Source of the DNA: Methylotuvimicrobium sp018830325
GTDB taxonomy: Bacteria > Pseudomonadota > Gammaproteobacteria > Methylococcales > Methylomonadaceae
NCBI RefSeq assembly: GCF_044788715.1
Contig: NZ_CP173170.1
Coordinates: 4,030,001-4,094,000 of the forward strand
Direction: 5' to 3'
Length of the DNA stretch: 64,000 nt
Shown in pieces: positions 27,501 to 33,703 of the stretch (its first letter is position 1; every line of letters begins with the position of its first letter). The position numbers and the translations under genes were made by a program. Below the pieces are notes generated by a model. It had not been told where the DNA came from. It was given only the letters and a program-made list of their open reading frames with translations, and made no database searches.

Positions 27501-27572
27501 GCCTTCCAACACGACAACGTCTTCGCTTCTTGCGCCGAAATTCCTTAGCTCATCAATCCAATCCATCTTCAT
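24540..27572 (-). CDS. Class I SAM-dependent DNA adenine methylase, Eco57I/N6-methylase-like, 1010 aa
   Basis: The protein shows the SAM-binding motif KVLDPAAGAGVFLVAAF (about residues 335-350) and the catalytic motif IVIGNPPWSAHD (about 470), marking an N6-adenine methylase of the gamma type. The N-terminal 200 residues and C-terminal 350 residues (target-recognition-like) are typical of large Eco57I-like or PglX-like enzymes. No clear nuclease motif of its own was seen, which fits a separate nuclease in the next gene. It is preceded by a MerR-like HTH gene 21 bases upstream. The operon is flanked by direct repeats, a sign of acquisition. Confidence 0.8.
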   Translation of the reverse strand: MKMDWIDELRNFGARSEDVVVLEGNESPSILPYLDLVEGGSKRPLLMPEAVVEVQHQPLLYLYSEAHFSVEQQLNNRLSQIKRLMAMRGDTALIGILRHGILELHSTGLTSKKDNQSVDVKKDADGAWLIPRLAQGNSPVPFGEKLIETELFRLLEESAKVLREAGLPVAEIVSLTGRAVFLRFLLDREILPRNQPVPFLASGNCSPDNAFENPQNAAATCLWLDQTFNGDLLPLPDKDLNAYFDSLLQGKNGKHIFKALQAILHFDDPLGDGVYQGRFDWGDLHLAHVPVGLLSQVYERYMEMFYPKERKATSAYYTPRHIAEIMVDEAFCGIDQPHQAKVLDPAAGAGVFLVAAFHKLVEARWRHDGKRPDRAGLREILNRQIRGFDVNCHALKLAALSLYLTRLELDPEPSPMEALSFESLQGKVLFNWSNVDHSEQDLLNPVAGSLGDQVGSEHNGAYDIVIGNPPWSAHDKGHKDLKKVYTEVSRRVAIARQIPNAEKYTNPGDVPDLPFLWRAMEWAKPGGRIALALHGRWLFKQSKQGIQSRNSILEALHITGILNGAALRNTEVWPRVTAPFCLVFAENCLPNSNAGFFFVSPQLDPTLNKEGRLRIDAQAAEPVSNRGVIDKPWLLKSLFRGNRLSSGIIEKIVNQKLPSIKDYWKENGLAMGVGYRSTTSGKLDATFLNGRVVVTAEYNEHPFFVMPDTLNLFEIDKVHRRTDIGIYRQPVILIRHGFRYDRNRGRSLLVKDLEEIAYTESYFGFSCFGSPNAELLAKYILILFHSKLFSFYQLATSSIFGIERDASLTEDYKRIPFLPVDRLRPDQLVRMENLADLMITNPSSPPWEEIDELIAEIYGLNPWDCQVIDDSLTMDLPDGAEESKQAASSCTLQQKDIFKYTLHASMEPFFSVTGRELSISLFNNGKTKPWVFIDIDASGQLQRVSKNLSPNILAKADDLMVSRIIQTWENHPGCLRVGILDQARYWTATQARLLAADLLRNYGHQLEQGS

Positions 27573-27593
27573 TACTTTCGGAACTCCATGGCG

Positions 27594-28061
27594 TCAGCCT
27601 CGCACGCTTTGCAAGGTAAACGGTATTTCCAGTTGCTGTTGGCCGGATAGTTCAGGTAACAGGCATTGCCGCATGGATTCCGTTAATTGGGCCAAGGGAA
27701 TCACAATCACGGGAGCGGAAAAATCAAGCTTGCCTATCTCATCGACATGGCAAATGCCGGCGTTTGCCCCTCTCAGGATAATCGCTTGATTTTGCAGCAT
27801 GGCCGGACGCGACTCGGCCAGCTTTCGGAAAAGGGCGTCAATTACCGGGCCGATGTTGCTGATTGAGGCTCCAAAGTCTTCGATAGCTTGGGCGGTCGAT
27901 GCGAGGCAAATCAAATCAGAAAAGCTAAATCGGGCAGCCTTTCCAGATTTTTCCGCCAGATATGGAATGTTTTTACGCCAATGCCGCAAGGTTTCCGAAG
28001 AAATACCTGTGATGGTTCTTGCTTGATCTTGCGTAAATTGTATAGCTTGAACCTCAGTCAT
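27594..28061 (-). CDS. MerR-like helix-turn-helix protein, first gene of the R-M-like operon
   Basis: The 155-aa protein has an N-terminal HTH, ARTITGISSETLRHWRKNIPYL, then FSFSDLICLASTAQAI, as in MerR-type DNA-binding domains. The remainder (about residues 75-155) has no recognised effector motif. It is followed after 21 bases by the methylase gene. A role as controller of the operon is likely from position but unproven. The promoter should lie in 28062-28200, which is AT-rich and otherwise featureless. Confidence 0.6.
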   Translation of the reverse strand: MTEVQAIQFTQDQARTITGISSETLRHWRKNIPYLAEKSGKAARFSFSDLICLASTAQAIEDFGASISNIGPVIDALFRKLAESRPAMLQNQAIILRGANAGICHVDEIGKLDFSAPVIVIPLAQLTESMRQCLLPELSGQQQLEIPFTLQSVRG

Positions 28062-28213
28062 TTGCGTTGTCTACAACGAGAAATAAATGAATTTTAGACC
28101 AATTTCCGAGCCTTTCAAATGAAAAACTGAGTTATCAAGAACAGGAGCTCAATTATTGTATTGGCGGACAGACCAATTAGCTTTTCCTATTGCTTTCTGC
28201 GAGTGTCCGCTCA

Positions 28214-28316
28214 GGGTCGCTCGGCGACCGTCTGCTCTTCAGATTCATCGCCGGAAAGCTGTCATTGAATTTCGAGACCTGAAAGCGGCCGTTCGTCACT
28301 GAGTTCAACCGACTCA
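28214..28316 (+). repeat. Dispersed ~100-bp repeat, copy 3
   Basis: It carries GACCGTCTGCTCTTCAG, GGAAAGCTGTCATTGAA, CCTGAAAGCGGCCGTTCG and GAGTTCAACCGACTC in the same order and orientation as copies 1 and 2. With copy 2 it brackets the three-gene R-M-like operon. Confidence 0.75.
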
Positions 28317-28492
28317 AACCGGTCTCTTAATTTAGATGTTTGACTGTCGCTTGAGTTGGTAATTGCGGTCATTCAGAGCGAGGCTTTAGAATTATCCTGA
28401 CCGGTTTATCATGAATGAAATATAGGTTATACCGCTTAGAACATCTAGCGTTGAAGCAGCATTCTTGACAATAAAGCAGGAAAATCGTTATG

Positions 28493-28606
28493 TTAGCCCG
28501 GTCGGGACAATAGCTTGAGCATGTCAAAACGACATACGGTATCAAACGTAACGCCATCAATCAGATCAAGCAGGCGCTTGGGCGCTCCTTATCTGACCCG
28601 TTAGGC
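28493..28606 (+). other. attC-like site 4, degraded on its left side
   Basis: It ends in GTTAGGC (28600-28606), preceded by GGCGCTCCTTATCTGACCC. The segment is the plus-strand counterpart of attC-like site 2, with the same inner sequence (CTTGAGCATGTC and ACGCCATCAATCAGATCAAG). The left arm is mutated (GGTCGGGACAATAGC). It forms the 5' boundary of the cupin cassette. Confidence 0.45.
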
Positions 28607-28745
28607 GTTCAGTGTGAAAATAGCCGGTTCGATTTGCTTGCATGAGTGTGATAGTTATGGTTTAGTTTGTGAATAGTGCAACACGCAAAATGGTGAATCC
28701 GCTAAAGTTATGCACACCATACTGTAATAATTAAAGAGAGAGCAG

Positions 28746-29228
28746 ATGAGAATTTTTTTGGTAGCCGTAATTATTATTTCTTTCGTAGGTTCCGCATTAG
28801 CCCAGGATAAAATTGATCGGATGCGTGCTGTTACGATGGAATCGTTTACGCCGGATACGGTTAAGTGGAAGGATGAACCGATACTCCCTAAAGGTGCCCA
28901 AAGTGTAGTTCTAGTTGGTGACCCAAATAAAGCAGGCGTTTTTATCGCTTGGCTGAAATTTCCGTCCAATTATCCGATTCCACCACACATACACCCCTTT
29001 ACAGAAGTAATCACGGTCCTGCGCGGCAAACTAGGCAATGGTCTAGGTGAAACATTCGACACGAAGAAGGGCGAGATGCTTAAAACAGGTTCTAGTTTTG
29101 TGTTACCCGCAGGCCACACCCATTATGTCTGGACAACCGATGAAGAAACCATCGTCGAACTAATCGCCACGGGGCCGTGGGACATTACTTATACGAATCC
29201 TACCGATGATCCACGTAAGAAGAAATAG
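28746..29228 (+). CDS. Exported cupin-domain protein
   Basis: This 160-aa precursor starts with a signal peptide (RIFLVAVIIISFVGSALA, cut before QDK), so it is probably periplasmic. The single cupin domain has IPPHIHPFTEVITVLRGKLG (motif 1, with two His and a Glu) and LPAGHTHYVWT (motif 2, with a His), enough to bind one metal. Substrate and role are unknown. The gene is preceded by AGAGAG and lies between attC-like sites in its own orientation, so it is the best example of a cassette here. Confidence 0.7.
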   Translation: MRIFLVAVIIISFVGSALAQDKIDRMRAVTMESFTPDTVKWKDEPILPKGAQSVVLVGDPNKAGVFIAWLKFPSNYPIPPHIHPFTEVITVLRGKLGNGLGETFDTKKGEMLKTGSSFVLPAGHTHYVWTTDEETIVELIATGPWDITYTNPTDDPRKKK

Positions 29229-29273
29229 CGCGTAGATTAAAGTGTATTTGCAAACCCCAAAATTTACAATCAA

Positions 29274-29336
29274 GCCTAACTCAACGCTCCAGTTGACAGG
29301 CGCTATCGCGCGCGGCAACTGAGCTTTGCGTTGAAC
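29274..29336 (+). other. attC site 5, best-formed copy
   Basis: GCCTAAC (29274-29280) and GTTGAAC (29330-29336) fit the RYYYAAC/GTTRRRY boxes. Between them TCAACGC/GCGTTGA and CAGTTG/CAACTG form a stem with extra bases, closed by a GGCGC-rich apex. The 63-bp size matches short integron attC sites. It lies 46 bp after the cupin stop. Confidence 0.72.
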
Positions 29337-29443
29337 CTTCCTTTATTGTCGGTTTAGGTTCGTGGCTAGGGGGGTCTCTGAATGACAGCTTTACAAAGAC
29401 TATCAGCCACCTGTACGAAACCTATGACTGTCTCTATATGGAT

Positions 29444-29533
29444 GTTATGCAAAGCTTTGCATAACGAATAGCGTTTATCTGTCGCGCCATCCAAATCAGA
29501 TCAAAGCGATGAGCTAAATCGCGACAGATAAAC
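29444..29533 (+). other. Palindromic junction: possible attC-like site 6 cut by the IS91 element
   Basis: GTTATGC (29444-29450) and GCATAAC (29459-29465) form one palindrome. From GCATAAC onward, GTTTATCTGTCGCG and CGCGACAGATAAAC (to about 29533) form a 14-bp inverted repeat of attC size, but the expected terminal GTTATGC is missing because the IS91-type element starts four bases further. The stretch 29337-29443 holds no gene. Confidence 0.35.
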
Positions 29534-29802
29534 CTTGTTGGACTAAACCGCCTTCGCTGAGCTCCGGGTTTGGGGATTAATAGTTTGGCTCCTGCGCAAT
29601 GTCAAGAGCTGGAGCGAGTTTACCCTCAGTGTAGGCCTGACTTTATAGGCAAACTGAAGCGGATGAACGTTCGAAAGCGGACCAAACATTAAGCCGATCT
29701 GTCGAATGCGAGTCCTTGGAACTGAATTGGCAGCGTTCAGGCTGAACGAATCCCTGGCAAGTAAACGCCATTTTTTTGAAAATACGAAAGCTCTCGTAGT
29801 CA

Positions 29803-31014
29803 TTACGGTGGCCCCCGGGAAGTAGGACGCGGCAGCAACGCAGGATGCGGACGCACGACGACAGATCGATCCGGCGGAAGCTCCGCTACGAGCCGCAAGG
29901 TACCCTGCTCACAGCAAGGACACCGCGAGATATCCTGTTGCGCCACTCGCTGCATGAACGCTTCCGCAGCTTCAAGCGCCAACGGCGCAGGCGCAGGGAC
30001 TTGGAGCGCTTGCCGGGCTTGGGCCAGTCGTTCGCGTTTGTGAGCGGGAGACAACAAGCCATAGTGGCGAATCCGCTTGAAACCCGGCGGCAATACATGC
30101 TGTAAGAAACGGCCGATGAATACCGCTCCGGGAATCCGGATCACCCGTTTTCCTCCGGAGTCGTCGGCGCGCACGCGCAGGAGCACATCGCCCTTCCGGA
30201 TCGCGACGATGCGCTCGTTGGAAACAGCGGTGCGATGGGTATAGCGGGACAGGTAGTCGAGCACTTGGGCGGCACCGCCAAACGGCGCCTTGGCGTAGAC
30301 CACCCAATCGTAGCGAAGCAAGCGGCGGCGCCGTTCGGCCCAAGCCTCGGCAGTGGCCGCCGGATCGAGCGTTAGCTTGCCATCATGACGAGCGGCATCC
30401 AGGAACTTGGCCCGGAAGACCCGTGACAACCCACGAATCGGAAACAGAAAACGCGGGTTGCGTTTCGGCTCAACCCAGTTGCCCTGCGCATCGAGTCCGC
30501 CGCAGGCGATGAGCACATGGACATGGAGATGGCGGCGCAAATCCTGAGTCCAGGTATGTAAGACCAGGGTAAATGCCGGTTCTGCGCCTAGCCAGCGCGG
30601 ATTGCGGGCAAACTCGGACAGGGTTGCCGACACGCACGCCATCAGGGTGTCGTACACCCAACGGTCGTGGACCGCCGCCAGCGAATTGAGGTCATGCGGC
30701 AGGGTGAAAACCAGATGGGCATAAGGAACCGGCAGCAGTTCGGTCATGCGCTGCCGGGACCACTCCTCCTTAGCACGCGTCTGGCAGTTGGGACAGTGAC
30801 GATTGCGACAGGAGTGATAGACATAGTCGCGATGCCCGCACGTATCGCACTCCAGACAATGGCCGCCCAGGGCCGCGGTACGGCAGTCAAGCACTGCTCT
30901 AATCACCTTGGCTTGCGGCGCAGTCAAGCCGTGGGCATCGAGATACTCGGCCCCGAACGTTTGGAATACCTCCGCCAAGCCTGTCCTGAGCTTAGTCGAA
31001 AGGGTGGCGGACAT
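29803..31014 (-). CDS. IS91-family rolling-circle (HUH) transposase
   Basis: The 403-aa protein has an N-terminal zinc-binding domain (CLECDTCGHRDYVYHSC and RHCPNC). The HUH motif is HLHVHVLIACGG. The catalytic-Tyr region YLSRYTHRTAVSNERI is that of Y1/Y2 Rep-like transposases. The frame is intact. It follows the tyrosine recombinase gene by 21 bases. Mechanism known for the family: single-strand nicking and rolling-circle transfer. Confidence 0.93.
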   Translation of the reverse strand: MSATLSTKLRTGLAEVFQTFGAEYLDAHGLTAPQAKVIRAVLDCRTAALGGHCLECDTCGHRDYVYHSCRNRHCPNCQTRAKEEWSRQRMTELLPVPYAHLVFTLPHDLNSLAAVHDRWVYDTLMACVSATLSEFARNPRWLGAEPAFTLVLHTWTQDLRRHLHVHVLIACGGLDAQGNWVEPKRNPRFLFPIRGLSRVFRAKFLDAARHDGKLTLDPAATAEAWAERRRRLLRYDWVVYAKAPFGGAAQVLDYLSRYTHRTAVSNERIVAIRKGDVLLRVRADDSGGKRVIRIPGAVFIGRFLQHVLPPGFKRIRHYGLLSPAHKRERLAQARQALQVPAPAPLALEAAEAFMQRVAQQDISRCPCCEQGTLRLVAELPPDRSVVVRPHPALLPRPTSRGPP

Positions 31015-31035
31015 AGTGCGTGCCCTGTACCTGGC

Positions 31036-31899
31036 TTAATGCGGCTTGGGCAAGGCCGCGAGCAGATCAAGGGGATTTGTCGTGGCGGGAGGCTGCCATT
31101 GTGTGGAGACCAGATGCAGATAGCGACTGGTGGTGGACAGGTGATTATGACCGAGCAATTTCTGGAGCGTGACCAGATCGACACCGGCTTCCAGCAAATG
31201 AGTGCCGAAACAGTGCCTAAGCGTATGGATTCCGCCGGACTTGGTAATCAGCGCCGCGCTTCGCGCCTGGTGATAATGGTATTGAACGCCGGCAACGGTT
31301 ATCGGACCGGAACCGTAACGGCTTGGAAACAACCATTCCTTGGGATGCGAGTCGCACCAATACCGACGTAAGGCGTTCAGCAAGGTGGGCGGCAACAGCG
31401 TATAGCGATCTTTCCCGCCCTTGCCCTGACGAACCCGCAAGCACATCCGATCCGGATGGCTATCGATGTCAGCGATTCGCAAGGCGCAGACTTCCGAGAC
31501 TCGCAAACCTGTCGCATAAGCGGTCTGTAGCATGACTCTGGACTGGAGAGAAGCGGCACCGGCGAACAGGGCCGCCAGTTCGGCGCGTGCCAATAGTTCA
31601 GGCTGCCGCTGTGGCGTTTGAGCCATAGGCACCGGAAATACCGCGTGTTCCCGCTTCAAGACGGTGCCATAGAAAAAGCGGCAGGCTGCGGCAGCCTGAT
31701 TAAGGGTGCTGTAGGACAGCTTGCGGTCGCGGACCAGATGCAGTAGCCAGGCCTCTACCTGTTCCGGAGTCAGGTCTGCGGGGTTTTGGTGGTAGAAAAT
31801 TGCCAATCTGGCAACGTTTTCGATGTAGGTTTGCCGGGTACGTTCGGCCAAACCGCGCACGAGCATGGCGTCGTGCATTTGTTGGCGTAGCGGGTTCAT
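31036..31899 (-). CDS. Tyrosine recombinase associated with the IS91-type element
   Basis: This 287-aa recombinase has an N-terminal SAM-like core-binding domain (about residues 5-90). The catalytic domain has Arg in ATGLRVSEVCAL, HTLRHCFGTHLLEAG, then GHNHLSTTSRYLHL with the nucleophilic Tyr. All RHRHY positions are recognisable. It is the first gene of the element and probably helps process transposition intermediates. It is not near an attachment site and is unlikely to be the integrase of the large island. Confidence 0.88.
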   Translation of the reverse strand: MNPLRQQMHDAMLVRGLAERTRQTYIENVARLAIFYHQNPADLTPEQVEAWLLHLVRDRKLSYSTLNQAAAACRFFYGTVLKREHAVFPVPMAQTPQRQPELLARAELAALFAGAASLQSRVMLQTAYATGLRVSEVCALRIADIDSHPDRMCLRVRQGKGGKDRYTLLPPTLLNALRRYWCDSHPKEWLFPSRYGSGPITVAGVQYHYHQARSAALITKSGGIHTLRHCFGTHLLEAGVDLVTLQKLLGHNHLSTTSRYLHLVSTQWQPPATTNPLDLLAALPKPH

Positions 31900-32030
31900 G
31901 ACGATCTCCTCGGAAAAACAGGGAACATTCCCTGATTTTCAAGGTAACCGTTGTTTTAAGTTAGTCCAACAGAGTCTTAACCGCAACGCTGAGGTGGACT
32001 GCCACCGCGATAGCGGTTTAGTTCAACATC

Positions 32031-32454
32031 CATTATGTGAAGTTTCCGTTTATGTATAGCGCTGTTGTCGCGAGCGAGATGCAATCAGGCTTGGAAGCCT
32101 ATATCACGCCACGAGCTTTACATAATTTCCATGATTTCAAGATTGGCAGCAAAGTATCTGAAGCTCATTTCCGACATGTATTAATATCGAAAATCATCTA
32201 ATCGCCATTTTTATAGCGTCAATTCGGCTTATTCAAGGAGTAATGGTGCCCGCTGGACCAGTACTTGGTAGCAAAAAAGGTGATTAAACGAGTTCATAAC
32301 AGTCTCCAGAAATAGGCTAAGGAATTTCCATTCCAGATGACTGCGGAATTTATGTCCAGCCTTACGGACGAGGTGCCTTGCTAAATCCACTGATTGCAAG
32401 CTATAAAACAATCGGAGCCAAATTACTATGCATAAAAGGAAACTTCACATAATG
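32031..32454. mobile_element. Putative non-autonomous element with 24-bp terminal inverted repeats
   Basis: The ends CATTATGTGAAGTTTCC (32031) and GGAAACTTCACATAATG (ending 32454) are perfect inverted copies over 17 bp, continuing to 24 bp with one mismatch. The 424-bp interior has no gene that I can support. Target duplications were not found. It may be a MITE or a decayed insertion sequence. Confidence 0.55.
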
Positions 32455-32616
32455 GCCGGGTAGAGCCAAAGAGGTCAAAAGGTTGCTTGCCGATAAGCTG
32501 CCATTCGCCAAACTTAGAGATGGAAAATTTCGCCAGTATCCTCAATGGCCGGTTTTGACCGTTGCCAGTCAATTCCACCCTAAACCCCATTACCCCGAAA
32601 CATTTGGAGGTAGAAA

Positions 32617-32662
32617 ATTAGAGAAACACCGCATCGAAAAGAGTCAGTGTTTCTCTCTAATT
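32617..32662 (-). terminator. Hairpin, possible terminator downstream of the DUF6876 gene
   Basis: AGAGAAACAC and GTGTTTCTCT flank a loop of about 18 bases, and the outer ATTA/TAAT bases can extend the stem. On the minus strand the stem is followed by TTTTCT. It lies about 215 bp beyond the stop codon at 32877. I see no gene in 32455-32876; a 113-codon open frame there was rejected. Confidence 0.4.
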
Positions 32663-32876
32663 AGAACAAACCTACGACTTCGATCTGTTTGGCTCAGCGA
32701 AGACCCTCTCGCAAATAGTCAGATAAAATACCAAATTGATTCCGGTATTTTCGTTTTCTCTGTCCAGACTTTCTGCCTTATTCTTGATCTCATCCTTGGA
32801 TCCAAGATAACGAATGCTTTATAGTATTATTCGTAATCGATTTGATGAGCGGCCAAATTTATCATCTGCCTAACCC

Positions 32877-33287
32877 CTAATATTCGCTGGGTAACAGCAT
32901 CACGCGATGATCGCCATCCTCGATCAAGTAAAACCGCCAGTCTCCAACCTGCGTATCGGTGAAATCGATAGTATAGGTCGCAATCAGACCGTCGTTGCCG
33001 TCCGTGACCGTGATAACGGCTGTTTGGTCATCGGCTACTTTCATCACCACCGATCCAAAATACGCCTTGCATTTGTCCAGTTCCGGACAGGCTTCCAGCG
33101 CCATTTTGTCCAGAAACCAGTAAGCGCCGTTTTCAGCGAAAAACTGGACGCCGTCCGTGTAGATCATCCGCTTGTTCAACGGATGGCGATACCATTGCTC
33201 GGTGCCGGTAAAATTAGCCAGCGCTGAGGCAAATTCACTGGTATCAAGACGTGTGTTATTTGCGGTCTGTGTGTTCATGGTTTTCAT
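32877..33287 (-). CDS. DUF6876 family protein of integrative elements
   Basis: The 136-aa protein has the pattern ALANFTGTEQWYRHPLNK, IYTDGVQFFAENGAYWFLDKMA and WRFYLIEDGDHRVMLLP, typical of DUF6876 proteins found on plasmids and conjugative islands. The function is unknown. Two in-frame ATGs exist (33285-33287 and nine bases downstream). The first is preceded by GGAG at suitable distance. The ribosome site lies inside a hairpin of the leader shared with other island genes. Confidence 0.7.
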   Translation of the reverse strand: MKTMNTQTANNTRLDTSEFASALANFTGTEQWYRHPLNKRMIYTDGVQFFAENGAYWFLDKMALEACPELDKCKAYFGSVVMKVADDQTAVITVTDGNDGLIATYTIDFTDTQVGDWRFYLIEDGDHRVMLLPSEY

Positions 33288-33356
33288 ATTTTTCTCCAGT
33301 TGGATTAAAGAAACCGGAGAATTCAGACCGCCGCAACGCGGGGAATAAATTCCCCG
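33288..33356 (-). promoter_or_regulatory. Shared leader L1: GC hairpin plus Shine-Dalgarno-sequestering hairpin (DUF6876 gene)
   Basis: On the minus strand CGGGGAA/TTCCCCG (33339-33356) forms the first stem. TTCTCC (33316-33321) pairs with the Shine-Dalgarno GGAGAA (33292-33297). The second stem is six bp here, against ten in the best copies. Confidence 0.7.
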
Positions 33357-33373
33357 ATTGGGTTGATATAAAC

Positions 33374-33457
33374 GTCCGCACGATTCCCGCAGGAACCGGT
33401 CGCCGGCATGGCAGACTCGCGGCGGCTAAAGGCTGTCACTGAAACGCAGTGACCACG
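33374..33457 (-). ncRNA. Structured repeat element PK-A upstream of leader L1
   Basis: On the minus strand: hairpin GTCACTG/CAGTGAC, then GCCGCC, then GTCTGC, then GGCGAC (partner of GCCGCC with one mismatch), hairpin GGTTCC-TGCG-GGAATC, then GCGGAC (partner of GTCTGC with G-U). The order of the arms gives a pseudoknot topology. Whether it acts as RNA or as folded single-stranded DNA is not known. Confidence 0.7.
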
Positions 33458-33519
33458 GTAAAGGTCGTCAGCCTCGCCAAGTCAGATGCTTTTTCCAATA
33501 CCGGCCAGACCGGCACTCG

Positions 33520-33541
33520 AAAAAGCCCCCTGAGTAGGGGC
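33520..33541 (-). terminator. Rho-independent terminator after the GHKL ATPase gene
   Basis: On the minus strand GCCCC, a seven-base loop and GGGGGC precede TTTTT (33520-33524). It separates the ATPase transcript from element PK-A and the DUF6876 leader. Confidence 0.75.
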
Positions 33542-33656
33542 AAATATCAGAAGCGATTACTTGTTGTCGTTATCAAGTTTCGCCTGTCTTAACTTGTACA
33601 GGTCGTCATTGTCGACACGATCGTTACTGTTATGAAAAAGCGGCGGGAAAACAAGC

Positions 33657-33686
33657 CCCAACCGGGATGATGTTTCCCGACTGGGT
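33657..33686 (-). promoter_or_regulatory. Orphan copy of the leader GC hairpin
   Basis: CCCAGTCGGGAAA and CCCGGTTGGG on the minus strand reproduce the first stem of the shared leader, but no Shine-Dalgarno hairpin and no start codon follow. A short open stretch to about 33540 lacks a start. It may mark a lost small gene between the ATPase and DUF6876 genes. Confidence 0.5.
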
Positions 33687-33703
33687 GGGTGAAATACTAT
33701 CGG

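Larger units (their letters stand above)
29538..31969 (-). mobile_element. IS91-family insertion sequence with accessory tyrosine recombinase
   Basis: The 9-bp ends TTGGACTAA (29538-29546) and TTAGTCCAA (31961-31969) are inverted. The end nearest the 3' side of the transposase abuts CTTG (29534-29537), that is CAAG on the transposase strand, the tetranucleotide that IS91 elements require at their ori end. No target duplication is seen, as expected for rolling-circle transposition. Some IS91-family elements are known to carry an integrase-like gene upstream of the transposase, as here. Confidence 0.8.

Noticed and set aside
32483..32824. 113-codon open frame on the plus strand
   Set aside because: Low-complexity, no domain, no convincing ribosome site, and overlaps a hairpin and degenerate repeat sequence.
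19440..32876. tRNA gene or direct-repeat att site marking the left border of the island
   Set aside because: I looked for T-loop-like GGTTCGAATCC sequences and for repeats of a tRNA 3' end and found none that I could support.
33541..33656. Small open stretch (NDRVDNDDLYKLRQAKLDNDNK) after the orphan leader hairpin
   Set aside because: No start codon and no ribosome site in that frame; kept only as a hint that a small gene was lost.
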